From DASXRA01 sp035263725 (GTDB taxonomy: Bacteria > Actinomycetota > Actinomycetes > Mycobacteriales > Jatrophihabitantaceae): a stretch of DNA of 9,606 nucleotides. The position numbers were made by a program, and so were the translations under genes. The notes beneath the pieces were generated by a model, which was given only the letters and a program-made list of their open reading frames with translations, made no database searches and had not been told where the DNA came from. Below, piece after piece: positions 1 to 5,845 of this stretch (position 1 is the first letter of the stretch; each line of letters begins with the position of its first letter). The stretch covers positions 1-9,606 of the forward strand of contig DATFRC010000198.1 of assembly GCA_035263725.1 (NCBI GenBank), given 5' to 3'.

Positions 1-676
1 GCTCTCCGAACGCGACGCGTACTCGAGCATGGGCGGGAACGTCGACGGACAGCGCGTGTGCCCGCGGGCAGGTTCTGCACGAAGGCGTGCCCGGCCGCGA
101 TCGTCCGCAATGATCGGATGATCTTGAGGCCACGCATCGGATGCAACCGTGCCTTCAACCGGCCGTGATCGGATTCCACGCGGTTGTTCGTGGACTGCTC
201 GAGGACGTCCCGTGAGGCCGGGACGAGCTCCTCGATCACGCGGGGGTAGACCGGTGCCCGGTCGGTGGTGACCTCGACCGGAGCAGGACCACTTCAGCGC
301 GCGGGTGAAGAACGCTCGTGCAGCGCGGGCATTACGGCGTTCGGAGACCAGGACGTCGATGACTTGGCCGTGCTGGTCGACCGCGCGGTAGAGGTACGTC
401 CAGCGGCCGGCGACCTTCGTAGGTCTCGTCGATAAACCAGCGGTCGCCCATGGCGTGCCGTGCCGGGCGGGCAGCATCAATGAACTCCGCGGTGAAGGCT
501 TGTACCCAGCGATACACCGTGACGTGATCGACCCCGATGCCACGTTCGGCCAGCAACTCTTCCACGTCGCGATAGGACAGGCCGTAGCGCAGATACCAGC
601 GCACCGCGACCGCGATCACCTCCCGTAGGAAGCGGTAGCCAGCCGGAGCAGACGACACAGACCTCGACGTGATCAC
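1..676 (-). pseudogene. IS6-family transposase, copy A, frameshifted
   Basis: DDE transposase of the IS6 type, mediating replicative (cointegrate) transposition. The likely start is the GTG at 676, with GAGGAG nine bases upstream. The N-terminal part reads cleanly: GYRFLREVIAVAVRWYLRYG, LSYRDVEELLAERG, DHVTVYRWVQAFTAEFIDAA, then GDRWFIDETY carrying the first catalytic Asp. A 2-bp deletion at about 418/419 relative to copy B then breaks VDETYVKVAGRW. A second shift lies within 272-302 and is shared with copy B. After it the second Asp (TTDRAPVYP) and the Glu (NNRVESDHGRLKARL) are still encoded. A further 2-bp loss near position 70 disrupts the C-terminus (VQNL..). No stop is visible before the edge. 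Family assignment is secure; lack of function is inferred from several frame changes. Confidence 0.85.
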
Positions 677-708
677 CGGATCAGTCTCCTCACCCGAGGT
701 CGGGCCTC

Positions 709-726
709 GCCAACGCAACAGACCCC
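709..726 (-). repeat. Left terminal inverted repeat of IS6-like copy A
   Basis: The plus strand reads CAACGCAACAGACCC at 711-725. This is the same end as CAACGCAACAGAC at 1293-1305 and CAACGCAACAG at 3392-3402. Position just upstream of the transposase start and the match to IS6-type ends (GG.TCTGTTGC) identify it as the element tip. The exact last base (725 or 726) is uncertain. Confidence 0.8.
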
Positions 727-1244
727 GTTCACGCCAGAGTTCATCGACGCCGCCCGGCCGCTGCGTCACGCCGCTGGTGATCGGTGGTTCGTGGATGAGA
801 CCTACGTGAAGGTCGCCGGCCGCTGGACGTACCTCTACCGGGCGGTCGACCAGCATGGTCAGGTCATCGACGTCCTCGTCTGCGAACGCCGCGACGCCGC
901 GGCGGCGCGGGCGTTCTTCGCCCGCGCGCTGAAGTGGTCCTGCTCCGGTCGAGGCCACCACCGACCGGGCACCGGTCTACCCGCGGGTCATCGACGAGTT
1001 CGCGCCTTCCGCCCGGCACGAGCTCGGGCGGTACGCGAACAACGCTGTGGAATCCGATCACGGCCGCCTCAAAGCACGACTGCGACCGATGCAAGGAATG
1101 AAAACGATCAGCGCACTGCGCCACGTCGCAGCCGGGCACGCCTTCGTGCAGAACCTGCGCCGCGGCCACTACGAAATCACCGTCGACGTGCCCGTCCAAG
1201 ATCGAATCCTTAGCGCGTTCGCCCAACTCGCCCCCAGTCTCTGA
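727..1244 (+). pseudogene. IS6-family transposase, copy B, 5'-truncated and frameshifted
   Basis: Starts inside the catalytic domain with FTPEFIDAARPLRHAAGDRW followed by FVDETYVKVAGRWTYLYRAV (first Asp). It stays in frame through ERRDAAAARAFFARALK to about 932. Reading then has to move one base forward (+1) at AAGTGGTCCTGCTCC to continue as APVEATTDRAPVYPRVIDEF (second Asp) and NNAVESDHGRLKARLRP (Glu), then GHAFVQNLRRGHYEITVDVP, ending in TGA at 1242-1244. The second Asp and the Glu are 28 residues apart, shorter than the 34 usual for IS26-type enzymes, so this is a divergent IS6 branch. With no N-terminus it cannot be functional. The frameshift context (924-954) is identical to copy A at 272-302. 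Confidence 0.85.
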
Positions 1245-1292
1245 ACGCCGATCCCAGACCCTTACCCGGCGATCCGCTGCCATCCGATCGAT

Positions 1293-1306
1293 CAACGCAA
1301 CAGACG
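1293..1306 (+). repeat. Right terminal inverted repeat of IS6-like copy B
   Basis: CAACGCAACAGAC lies 49 bp after the transposase stop and is the same sequence as the tip of copy A, as expected for the opposite end of a related element. No target duplication can be assessed because the left end of copy B is lost. Confidence 0.75.
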
Positions 1307-1332
1307 CCCTTCCGTTCGCTAAACGGCTGACG

Positions 1333-1791
1333 TCACCGACCGGGGCGAAGCAGGGGCATGATTTGTATCCGCTGCCGGCGCAACACGCTCCCGACAGCGG
1401 TTACCACACGGCCGATCCTGTAGACCCGAAGCAGGGAACGCGGCAGCTGACTGGGATCGACTGCGGTGAAGCGCCATCGGGTGAAGTGGTCCACGAAGCG
1501 GCGATCGATCAGTGTGTACACCGGCGCTCGTTCATCGGCGAGCAGCGCGTCGACCATCTGCGTCGCAACGCCGTGCCCGCGTGAGTCAGGTTCGACGACC
1601 AGCGATGCGAGCTCGTTGCAACCATCGGAGTGGCGACGTAGCTGAGCGACGCCGACCGTGTGGCCGTCGCGTTCGGCTATGACGAACCGCTGCCACTGCA
1701 GGTCGGCTAGGTTGAGCCGCGCCTGGCGCACCATTGCGGTGATGACCGGTTGATCGTCTGCGCGTGCCCACCGGACTGTTGCTGCCTGCAC
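1333..1791 (-). CDS. GNAT-family N-acetyltransferase
   Basis: A 152-residue single-domain acetyltransferase that would transfer acetyl from acetyl-CoA to an unknown amine, in the cytoplasm. The start is taken as the GTG at 1791, with AGGAAG nine bases upstream; the open frame runs further up, through the tRNA remnant, but has no family resemblance there. Residues 6-19 (VRWARADDQPVITA) form the GNAT first strand and helix. FVIAERDGHTVGVAQLRR is the beta2-3 region. LASLVVEPDSRGHGVA (62-76) is motif A with the acetyl-CoA pyrophosphate loop R71-G-H-G-V-A76. VYTLIDRRFVDHFTRWRF (91-108) is the late helix and strand. The C-terminus RIGRVVTAVGSVLRRQRI resembles stand-alone actinobacterial GNATs. It follows the antitoxin remnant on the same strand and stops 26 bp from the end of IS copy B. 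The substrate is unknown; I see no sign that it is a GNAT toxin. Confidence 0.8.
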   Translation of the reverse strand: MQAATVRWARADDQPVITAMVRQARLNLADLQWQRFVIAERDGHTVGVAQLRRHSDGCNELASLVVEPDSRGHGVATQMVDALLADERAPVYTLIDRRFVDHFTRWRFTAVDPSQLPRSLLRVYRIGRVVTAVGSVLRRQRIQIMPLLRPGR

Positions 1792-1865
1792 GCGGCCATT
1801 CTTCCTGGCGGAGCGGACGGATTCGTTCGCCACCGTAAGGTGTCGCCGCTTCGGCGGGAAACGCG

Positions 1866-2072
1866 TCCAGCCTCGACATCGGGAGCGTTGTGCGACATGG
1901 CGCTGAGTCCTGCCGGGCGACGAACCGGTCGGCGCTGACGCAGCGGGATCAATTCCCTTATGCGGTGGGCGTCGCGGGTGACGGTGAACGACCGCCCGTG
2001 CTCGACGGCGTCCATGATCTCCGGTGACCTGGTCCGCAGCTCGGGCTGGGTGATCTGCGGAGAAGCACCCAC
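1866..2072 (-). pseudogene. Phd/YefM-type antitoxin, probably C-terminally frameshifted
   Basis: From the GTG at 2072 it reads ITQPELRTRSPEIMDAVEHG, then RSFTVTRDAHRIRELIPLRQ. This is the classic Phd/YefM fold: a short helix, a helix ending in a charged turn, then TVTR and ELIPLR strands that form the DNA-binding dimer. The toxin-binding tail continues as RRPVRRPAG..MSHNAPDVEAG, then homology-like sequence appears to move to another frame (FPAEAATPYGGER), which suggests a 1-bp indel near 1862-1866. No PIN, RelE or Doc toxin is encoded downstream; the next gene is the GNAT about 75 bp away. A small inverted repeat, CCACC/GGTGG, at 2069-2085 overlaps the start codon and could be an operator or mask the ribosome site. 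Family is fairly clear; start and end are approximate. Confidence 0.6.
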
Positions 2073-2377
2073 CTCGCCGGGGTGGCACCGTGTGTGACCT
2101 GCTGCTACGCGTACGGGGTGCCCGGCGAGGCGCTGCTGTTCGCTGTAACCACGCGTGGCGCATCCTGGGCAAGCTCGCCTTGCTCTGCGCACCGGCACGC
2201 CACCCTGGGGGCCAGTGGTGCACAACTCGACCGACCTCGGCGTAACCGAGACCGTAACCAAGACGCGACGCAACGGCCCGCGCCACATGACTACCCGTGA
2301 GACGGTCCCGTGCTCGATCCGGCCACCTGATCGGCTTTGCCGAGGCGGACCGTGACCGGTGAGACGCGTGGGTTCGC
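2073..2377. other. Intergenic stretch between antitoxin and tRNA remnant, no recognisable gene
   Basis: All frames give arginine-rich translations without family resemblance. The long minus-strand frame crossing it reads back into the tRNA remnant and is not taken as coding. Direct features are CGTAACC at 2241-2247 and 2253-2259 (12-bp spacing) and a related TGTAACC at 2144-2150. These could be protein-binding sites near the att core, but there is no independent support. The antitoxin promoter should lie at the left end of this stretch; no clear -35/-10 pair stands out. Confidence 0.5.
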
Positions 2378-2424
2378 GGCTCATAACCCAGAGGTCGGAG
2401 GTTCAAATCCTCCCCCCGCTACCA
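2378..2424 (+). tRNA. 3' half of initiator tRNA-fMet (CAT), probable att core
   Basis: GGCTCATAACCCAGAGGTC is the anticodon loop (CAT at 2382-2384) and the 3' anticodon stem of an actinobacterial initiator tRNA. The T arm follows as GGAGG/TTCAAAT/CCTCC (2397-2413), then the 3' acceptor strand CCCCGCT, A73 and an encoded CCA (2422-2424). Upstream of 2378 there is no 5' acceptor strand (CGCGGGG expected), no D arm, and only the GG of the 5' anticodon stem. It therefore cannot make a tRNA. A 3' tRNA half beginning in the anticodon loop and ending at CCA is the usual identity segment of integrative elements that insert into tRNA genes, so I read it as attR or attP. In attR geometry the element would lie to the left. 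Confidence 0.8.
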
Positions 2425-2437
2425 CGCAGGTCCGATA

Positions 2438-2477
2438 GATCAAGGGCTCAGGCGCTACGGCGGCGGAGCCCTTGATC
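2438..2477 (+). terminator. Terminator-like hairpin after the tRNA remnant
   Basis: Perfect 12-bp inverted repeat GATCAAGGGCTC (2438-2449) / GAGCCCTTGATC (2466-2477) around a 16-base loop, 14 bp after the CCA. Position and symmetry fit a factor-independent terminator of the original tRNA gene. Only a short ATTT follows instead of a long T tract, which is common in high-GC bacteria. The stem is symmetric and could act on both strands. Confidence 0.65.
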
Positions 2478-2480
2478 ATT

Positions 2481-2498
2481 TGTCAACGAAATGTCAAC
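2481..2498 (+). repeat. TGTCAAC direct repeat with 11-bp spacing
   Basis: TGTCAAC at 2481-2487 and 2492-2498 starts 11 bp apart, about one helical turn, so both copies face the same side of DNA. Lying 57 bp after the att-like tRNA segment, they could be arm-type integrase binding sites. This is inference from position and spacing; no integrase gene is present in the window. Confidence 0.4.
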
Positions 2499-2744
2499 AG
2501 CGGACGAGCTGCCGCGACCCGCGACGGCGCGACCTTTGCCAGCACGGGACGGCTCTAATCCACCGACTCACCAGGCTTGCCGAATCGACGCTGGAGTCCC
2601 CTTAGAGACCGTATGGAGGCTTTGTCTGACCCCCGCGGCAGCGTCCGCCCGACGCCTCTGACGGACGAGTACCGGCGCGCGTGGCGGCGAAGGCGTGAGT
2701 GCGATGGCGCGCATGCCATCCGGTCCCGTGGCCAGTCAACGCGG

Positions 2745-3356
2745 TGGGGGAGGTGTCGTACAGCGATATCGAGGAGCTGCTGGCCAAGGGTGGTGACAGG
2801 GTCGATCACGTCACGGTGCACCGGTGGGTTCACACTTCACGGCGGAGTTCATCGACGCCGCGAGAGCCGCCCGCATGCTGCTGCTGGAGACCGGTGCTTC
2901 GTGGACGAGACGTACGTCAAGGTCGCGGGTCGGCTGGCGCTACCTAAACCGCGCGGTCGACCAGCACAGCCCGGTGATCGATGTCCTCCCTTCCATGCGC
3001 CGCAACGCTGCCGCGGCACGGGGATTCTTCACTCGTGCGCTGCGGGCCACCCGGGCGCCGGTCGAGGTCACGACCGACCGGGCTCTGGCATACCCGCAGG
3101 TCATCGGGGAAGCGGCGCCCGCGGCGCGGCACGTCACCGAGCAGTAGGCGACAACGCGATCGAAGCCGACCATGCACGGCTCAAGGCAAGGCTTCGGCCG
3201 ATGCGCGGACTTCAAATGCCTTGCCTCAGCATCCACGATCGCGGCTGGGCACAGGTTCGCGCAGACCTCCGCCGCGGCCACTACGCCATCACCGTCGACG
3301 TGCCGATCCAGAATTGAATCCCGGTCGCGTTCGACGACCTTGCCCGGTCCCTCTGA
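2745..3356 (+). pseudogene. IS6-family transposase, copy C, heavily decayed
   Basis: Fragments in all three plus-strand frames reassemble into the transposase of copies A and B: VSYSDIEELLAKGGDRVDHV TVHRW, FTAEFIDAARAAR, DRCFVDETYVKVAG (first Asp), YLNRAVDQHSPVIDVL, then APVEVTTDRALAYPQVIGE (second Asp) and NAIEADHARLKARLRPMRGL (Glu), and RRGHYAITVDVPIQ. Disruptions include a 1-bp loss near 2829, an insertion near 2885, an extra C near 2932, a TAG at 3145-3147 from a 1-bp loss, shifts near 3220 and 3270, and a TGA at 3315-3317 inside the tail that otherwise ends SL-stop at 3354-3356. The N-terminus before 2745 is not recognisable. At the site where A and B share a frameshift, this copy reads straight through. 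Clearly an old insertion. Confidence 0.8.
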
Positions 3357-3391
3357 CCGAGCGGCCGGCCGACTGCCCAAGCTGCCCGGAC

Positions 3392-3406
3392 CAACGCAAC
3401 AGCGCC
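3392..3406 (+). repeat. Right terminal inverted repeat of IS6-like copy C
   Basis: CAACGCAACAGCGCC, read on the minus strand as GGCGCTGTTGCGTTG, lies 35 bp after the decayed transposase. It shares the CAACGCAACAG core with the ends of copies A and B. It sets the right boundary of copy C at about 3406. A matching left end near 2600-2740 was not found. Confidence 0.7.
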
Positions 3407-3477
3407 GATGTGGCCGATCTGCCCGGTACCGATCTCGGCGAACCACACGGCCGTCCATCGGGGTCGGGTCGCTGGCC

Positions 3478-3768
3478 TCACGGGTCGACGACGATGACGT
3501 CGGCGGCATCTGGGTCGAGGTATCGGGCGCGGCGCAGTTGCCATTCCAGGGCGAGGAGTTGGAGATCCTCGACGCGGGGTTTGCTGCTGCGGAGCTCAGC
3601 GAGGGCGGAGCTGATCCACTGGTCCAACTGGTCGATGGCGATGTCGTCCTCGCGCGTGCGTACCCGGACGCGCAGGCCGCTGCGGATCTGTAGCAGGTCG
3701 GCACGCATCCGGTCGATCAGTTCGGCTTGATCGACGAACGGAGAGAACTGCTTGCGGCGGCGGGTCAT
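3478..3768 (-). CDS. Hypothetical protein, 96 residues
   Basis: I do not recognise this protein. It begins MTRRRKQFSPFVDQAELIDR and ends in VIVVDP. The body is charged and mostly helical (QAELIDRMRADLLQIRSGLR, IDQLDQWISSALAELR, LQLLALEWQLRRARYL) with no signal peptide, membrane segment or metal-binding cysteines; a small helical or coiled-coil partner protein is possible. Codons favour G or C in the third position, which supports coding. Its ATG overlaps the stop of a frame upstream on the same strand (CAATGACC; the upstream reading ends ALYPGGYDQ), an arrangement typical of translational coupling. The upstream gene, if real, is cut off because the DNA ligase fragment begins within about 160 bp. 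Confidence 0.55.
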   Translation of the reverse strand: MTRRRKQFSPFVDQAELIDRMRADLLQIRSGLRVRVRTREDDIAIDQLDQWISSALAELRSSKPRVEDLQLLALEWQLRRARYLDPDAADVIVVDP

Positions 3769-3925
3769 TGGTCGTATCCGCCCGGATAAAGCGCCGGTGG
3801 GATAGCTGTGGTCTCAGCCGAAACCACGGTACGCCGCCACCGGTGCAGTGAGCCGACAGCTTCCCGCCGGGCAGCCCCTGGAGGTGCGCTAGCGGAGGAG
3901 ACGTCCGGCCGAAGACACCGCGGCA

Positions 3926-4206
3926 GTGTCCACGGCACCCGCCGGGCAGCCCGCCAGCTACCTCGCCTTCGACGTGCTGGCCCAGGGCGGCGAGAATCAC
4001 CGCCGGCTGCCCTACACCACACGCCGGGCCCGGTTGGAACGGTTGGCGGCCAGCTGGGCACCGCCGCTGCAGCTGTGTCCGAGCACCGCCGATCGCGTCG
4101 AGGCGGTGCGCTGGTACCAGGACTACCGTGCTGCCGGCGTCGAAGGCCGCGTCGTCAAATCGGCTCACGGCCGCTACCTGGCCGGCCGCAGCGACTGGAT
4201 CAAGGT
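3926..4206 (+). pseudogene. ATP-dependent DNA ligase fragment (LigD/LigC type)
   Basis: Internal piece of the adenylation (nucleotidyltransferase) domain of a bacterial ATP-dependent ligase. SYLAFDVLAQGG is motif III. RRLPYTTRRARLERLAASWA and PPLQLCPSTADRVEAVRWYQ are the typical linker. YRAAGVEGRVVKSAHGRYL is motif IV (EGxVxK) and SDWIKVR is motif V. The catalytic lysine motif I (KxDG) and the N-terminal half are absent, and homology stops right after motif V, so the C-terminal OB fold is missing as well. The frame stays open to 4417 but that sequence is not ligase-like. Such ligases act in non-homologous end joining (LigD, with Ku) or as stand-alone repair ligases; the fragment cannot decide between them. 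The GTG at 3926 is only the first start codon in frame and is not a functional start. Confidence 0.75.
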
Positions 4207-4575
4207 ACGTTCTGTCGGGCTAATGATCTTGAAAGGTCGGCAGTCCCTTGAGTGGCGGTGCCTTCCGTGCCCATGCCGTGCGCGACACGTGTTGCGCACA
4301 GGCCGTTGCCCACGGCGTCGAGGGATCGCTGTTTCGCCTCGCCAGCGTCTGCCATCGACGCGGTTCGGGAGAGCGCTCGGTTGGCTCGCACTCTCCAAGA
4401 TCGAGTGGATGACATGACCATCGGATCAACGTCGCCGTAGAACCGGGCTAATCCGAACGTGCAGATGAACTCAATCGCCGGTTACGGCCGGCTCTGGCCG
4501 GTGTTGATCAGATCCGCGGTCGCCTTTATCCGCGCCCTTGGGGCGGCCGATCATCCGACCGACATTCACGCACAT
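4207..4575. other. Gene-free stretch between ligase fragment and IS110 element
   Basis: No frame on either strand resembles a known family; the open frames here are short and compositionally like opposite-strand shadows. It contains a 22-bp near-perfect palindrome at 4278-4299 and a small hairpin GCCGT-TGCCC-ACGGC at 4302-4316. It may be the remains of whatever insertion cut the ligase at about 4206. Its right part may be non-coding sequence belonging to the neighbouring IS110 element, since one branch of that family carries RNA-encoding DNA downstream of the transposase. Confidence 0.45.
4278..4299. promoter_or_regulatory. 22-bp palindrome, possible operator
   Basis: Half-sites GTGCGCGACAC (4278-4288) and GTGTTGCGCAC (4289-4299) are reverse complements except at one position pair, where G opposes T. 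With no central loop it is more like a dimeric regulator site than a transcript hairpin. No regulator gene lies near it, so function is open. Confidence 0.35.
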
Positions 4576-5845
4576 GGCTCCCCTTTAGTGTCAAGACGCG
4601 GCGGGGAGCCTGGTTCTAGGCTGGCTGGTGGCGGGTCCGGGATGTGGCTTGTCCGAAGAGTCGATGCCGGGGTGTGAGTCGGCCGCGCTGGAGACACAGT
4701 CGTTCCCCGAGTGCCCACCCGGGCTCGCCGCGAGCTTGGCTTCGCGTTGTCGCTGGTCGCTGAGCATGCGGGCGTAGACGACGTTGGATAGCCGGCGCTT
4801 GAGGGCGCGCATGGCCATCATCGAGGGCATGCCGCCGGTCTTGCGGCGGTCGTAGCAGGCGCGGCCTTCGGTGGCGTGCCGCAGCTGAACGATGGCCATG
4901 ATGTGCAGTGCCCGGTTGATGCGTCGGTTGCCGGCGCGGGAGAGCCGGTGGCGTTCTTGCCGACCGGATGACGCATCGAGTGGGGCGCTGCCGTTCCAGG
5001 AGGCGAATCGGTCGCGGTCGGCGAAGCGGTGGATGTCGCGGACGTCGGCCAGCAGTCGCGCAGCGCTGGACGGGCCGATGCCCGGCAGTTCGAGAAGCGT
5101 CGACCCCCGCGCGATGACCAGGCCGGTGAGTTCCTTCTTGATCGCTTTGATTTTGCGGTCGATCGCCTCGAGTTCGCCGATCAGCTCGACCGTGAGCCGG
5201 CGGCGGGTCTTGCCGGGCAGGTCCCGCGGCTTGATCGTCGCGATCAGAGCACGCGCTTGCTGGGCGGACAGAAACTGCTTGGCACCGCCGGGAAACAGCT
5301 CCAGCAGCAGCCGGTGCAGCCGGTTGACCGTCTGGGTGCGGGCGCGGCCGAGTTCGTCGCGCCGGTCGGCGAGCATGCCCATCACTAGCAGGTCGTCATC
5401 AACGTCGACCCGGACCAGGTTCGCGCTGCGCAGCGCGACCAGCGCCACCGAATGGGCATCGACTGGGTCGGTCTTGCGGCCGTTGCCGGTGGCGAACACC
5501 CGCACCTGCGCTGACAACTTCGGCGGCACGTCCAGCACGATCTCCCCGTCATGCACCAACCGGTGCGCGAGATGTTTGCCTATTCCGTTGCAGCCCTCGA
5601 CCGCCCACACCCGATCAGGGAACCGACGACCTTCGGCCAGCATGTCGCAGTAGCCGAGCTTGTCGGTGCCAAACCGTGCCTTACTCAGCACCACACCCCG
5701 CGCATCGACAACCTCGATGGTCGCCGATCGCTTGTGCGGGTCCATCCCGATCACCACGCTGCCTGCCACGACAGCTCCACCACTCGATCCACTCGGTCGT
5801 GAGCGACAGGGCAACGCTGCTTCGAGCCGGGCAATCCCCTAATGA
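4576..5845 (-). mobile_element. IS110-family insertion sequence, element 1
   Basis: Complete transposase with short flanks. On the minus strand the 3' side reads TGACACTAAAGGGGAGCC immediately after the stop (4576-4593), and the 5' side has CTCATTAGGGGATTG at about 5832-5846. The related motifs (TAAAGGGGA / TTAGGGGA) at both sides may mark the element ends, but IS110 elements lack clear inverted repeats and target duplications, so the boundaries are estimates. The same TCATTAGGG also stands before the neighbouring IS110 transposase. Confidence 0.65.
4591..5769 (-). CDS. IS110-family transposase (DEDD RuvC-like recombinase)
   Basis: A 392-residue, apparently intact transposase catalysing IS110-type, bridge-RNA-guided site-specific insertion. 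The start is taken as the GTG at 5769 (VAGSVVIGMDPHKRS) with GGAG five bases upstream; an earlier in-frame start is possible but adds no conserved sequence. The N-terminal RuvC-like domain carries the DEDD set: D10 (GMDPHK), E58 (WAVEGCNG), D101 and D104 (GRKTDPVDAHS). A helical middle follows (RRLTVELIGELEAIDRKIKA). The C-terminal Transposase_20 domain begins with a helix-hairpin-helix-like LLELPGIGPSSAARLLADV and continues RFASWNGSAPLDASSGRQ and RINRALHIMAIVQLRH. The tail after residue 340 is low-complexity. It is transcribed away from the second IS110 gene at 6093. Confidence 0.93.
   Translation of the reverse strand: MAGSVVIGMDPHKRSATIEVVDARGVVLSKARFGTDKLGYCDMLAEGRRFPDRVWAVEGCNGIGKHLAHRLVHDGEIVLDVPPKLSAQVRVFATGNGRKTDPVDAHSVALVALRSANLVRVDVDDDLLVMGMLADRRDELGRARTQTVNRLHRLLLELFPGGAKQFLSAQQARALIATIKPRDLPGKTRRRLTVELIGELEAIDRKIKAIKKELTGLVIARGSTLLELPGIGPSSAARLLADVRDIHRFADRDRFASWNGSAPLDASSGRQERHRLSRAGNRRINRALHIMAIVQLRHATEGRACYDRRKTGGMPSMMAMRALKRRLSNVVYARMLSDQRQREAKLAASPGGHSGNDCVSSAADSHPGIDSSDKPHPGPATSQPRTRLPAAS

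Larger units (their letters stand above)
1..726 (-). mobile_element. IS6-family-like insertion sequence, copy A (right end beyond window)
   Basis: The element reads leftwards. Its left end is marked by an inverted repeat at about 709-726; read on the minus strand it is GGGTCTGTTGCGTTG, close to known IS6-family ends such as the GGCTCTGTTGC of IS6100. The same repeat recurs at the right end of copy B (1293-1306) and of copy C (3392-3406). Inside is a frameshifted IS6-type transposase. The 3' part of the element runs off the left edge of the window, so its right repeat and any target duplication cannot be seen. It is non-autonomous as read unless a frameshift is bypassed. It abuts the truncated copy B with no spacer. 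Confidence 0.82.
727..1306 (+). mobile_element. IS6-like insertion sequence, copy B, 5'-truncated
   Basis: A second IS6-like copy in the opposite orientation. Its left end, including the inverted repeat and about the first 60 transposase codons, is missing: transposase homology begins right at the tip of copy A (about 727). The right end carries the repeat at 1293-1306. IS6 elements are known to cause deletions starting at their tip, so copy A may have deleted into copy B (inference). The only single-copy sequence between this element and the next gene is 1307-1332. Confidence 0.78.

Noticed and set aside
864..1295. Minus-strand coding sequence opposite IS6 copy B
   Set aside because: It mirrors the transposase frame, which carries conserved catalytic motifs on the plus strand; composition is that of a GC-rich shadow.
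1866..2072. A functional toxin-antitoxin pair
   Set aside because: Only antitoxin-like sequence is present; no toxin is encoded beside it and its own C-terminus appears frameshifted.
1333..2406. A single 357-residue minus-strand protein
   Set aside because: Its start reads MNLRPLGYEP, the well-known false translation of the reverse strand of a tRNA 3' end. Only the last 152 residues (from 1791) resemble a family, the GNAT enzyme.
2350..2424. A complete tRNA-fMet gene
   Set aside because: There is no 5' acceptor strand, D arm or full anticodon stem upstream of 2378, so only the 3' half exists.
2577..3317. An intact 246-residue plus-strand protein
   Set aside because: It joins out-of-frame pieces of the decayed IS6 transposase; recognisable segments such as CFVDETYVKVAG and the NAIEADHARLKARLRP block are only parts of it, and the rest of the family sequence lies in the other two frames.
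3596..4168. A 190-residue minus-strand gene opposite the ligase fragment
   Set aside because: It is antisense to conserved ligase motifs III-V and overlaps the better-supported 96-residue gene; no family resemblance.
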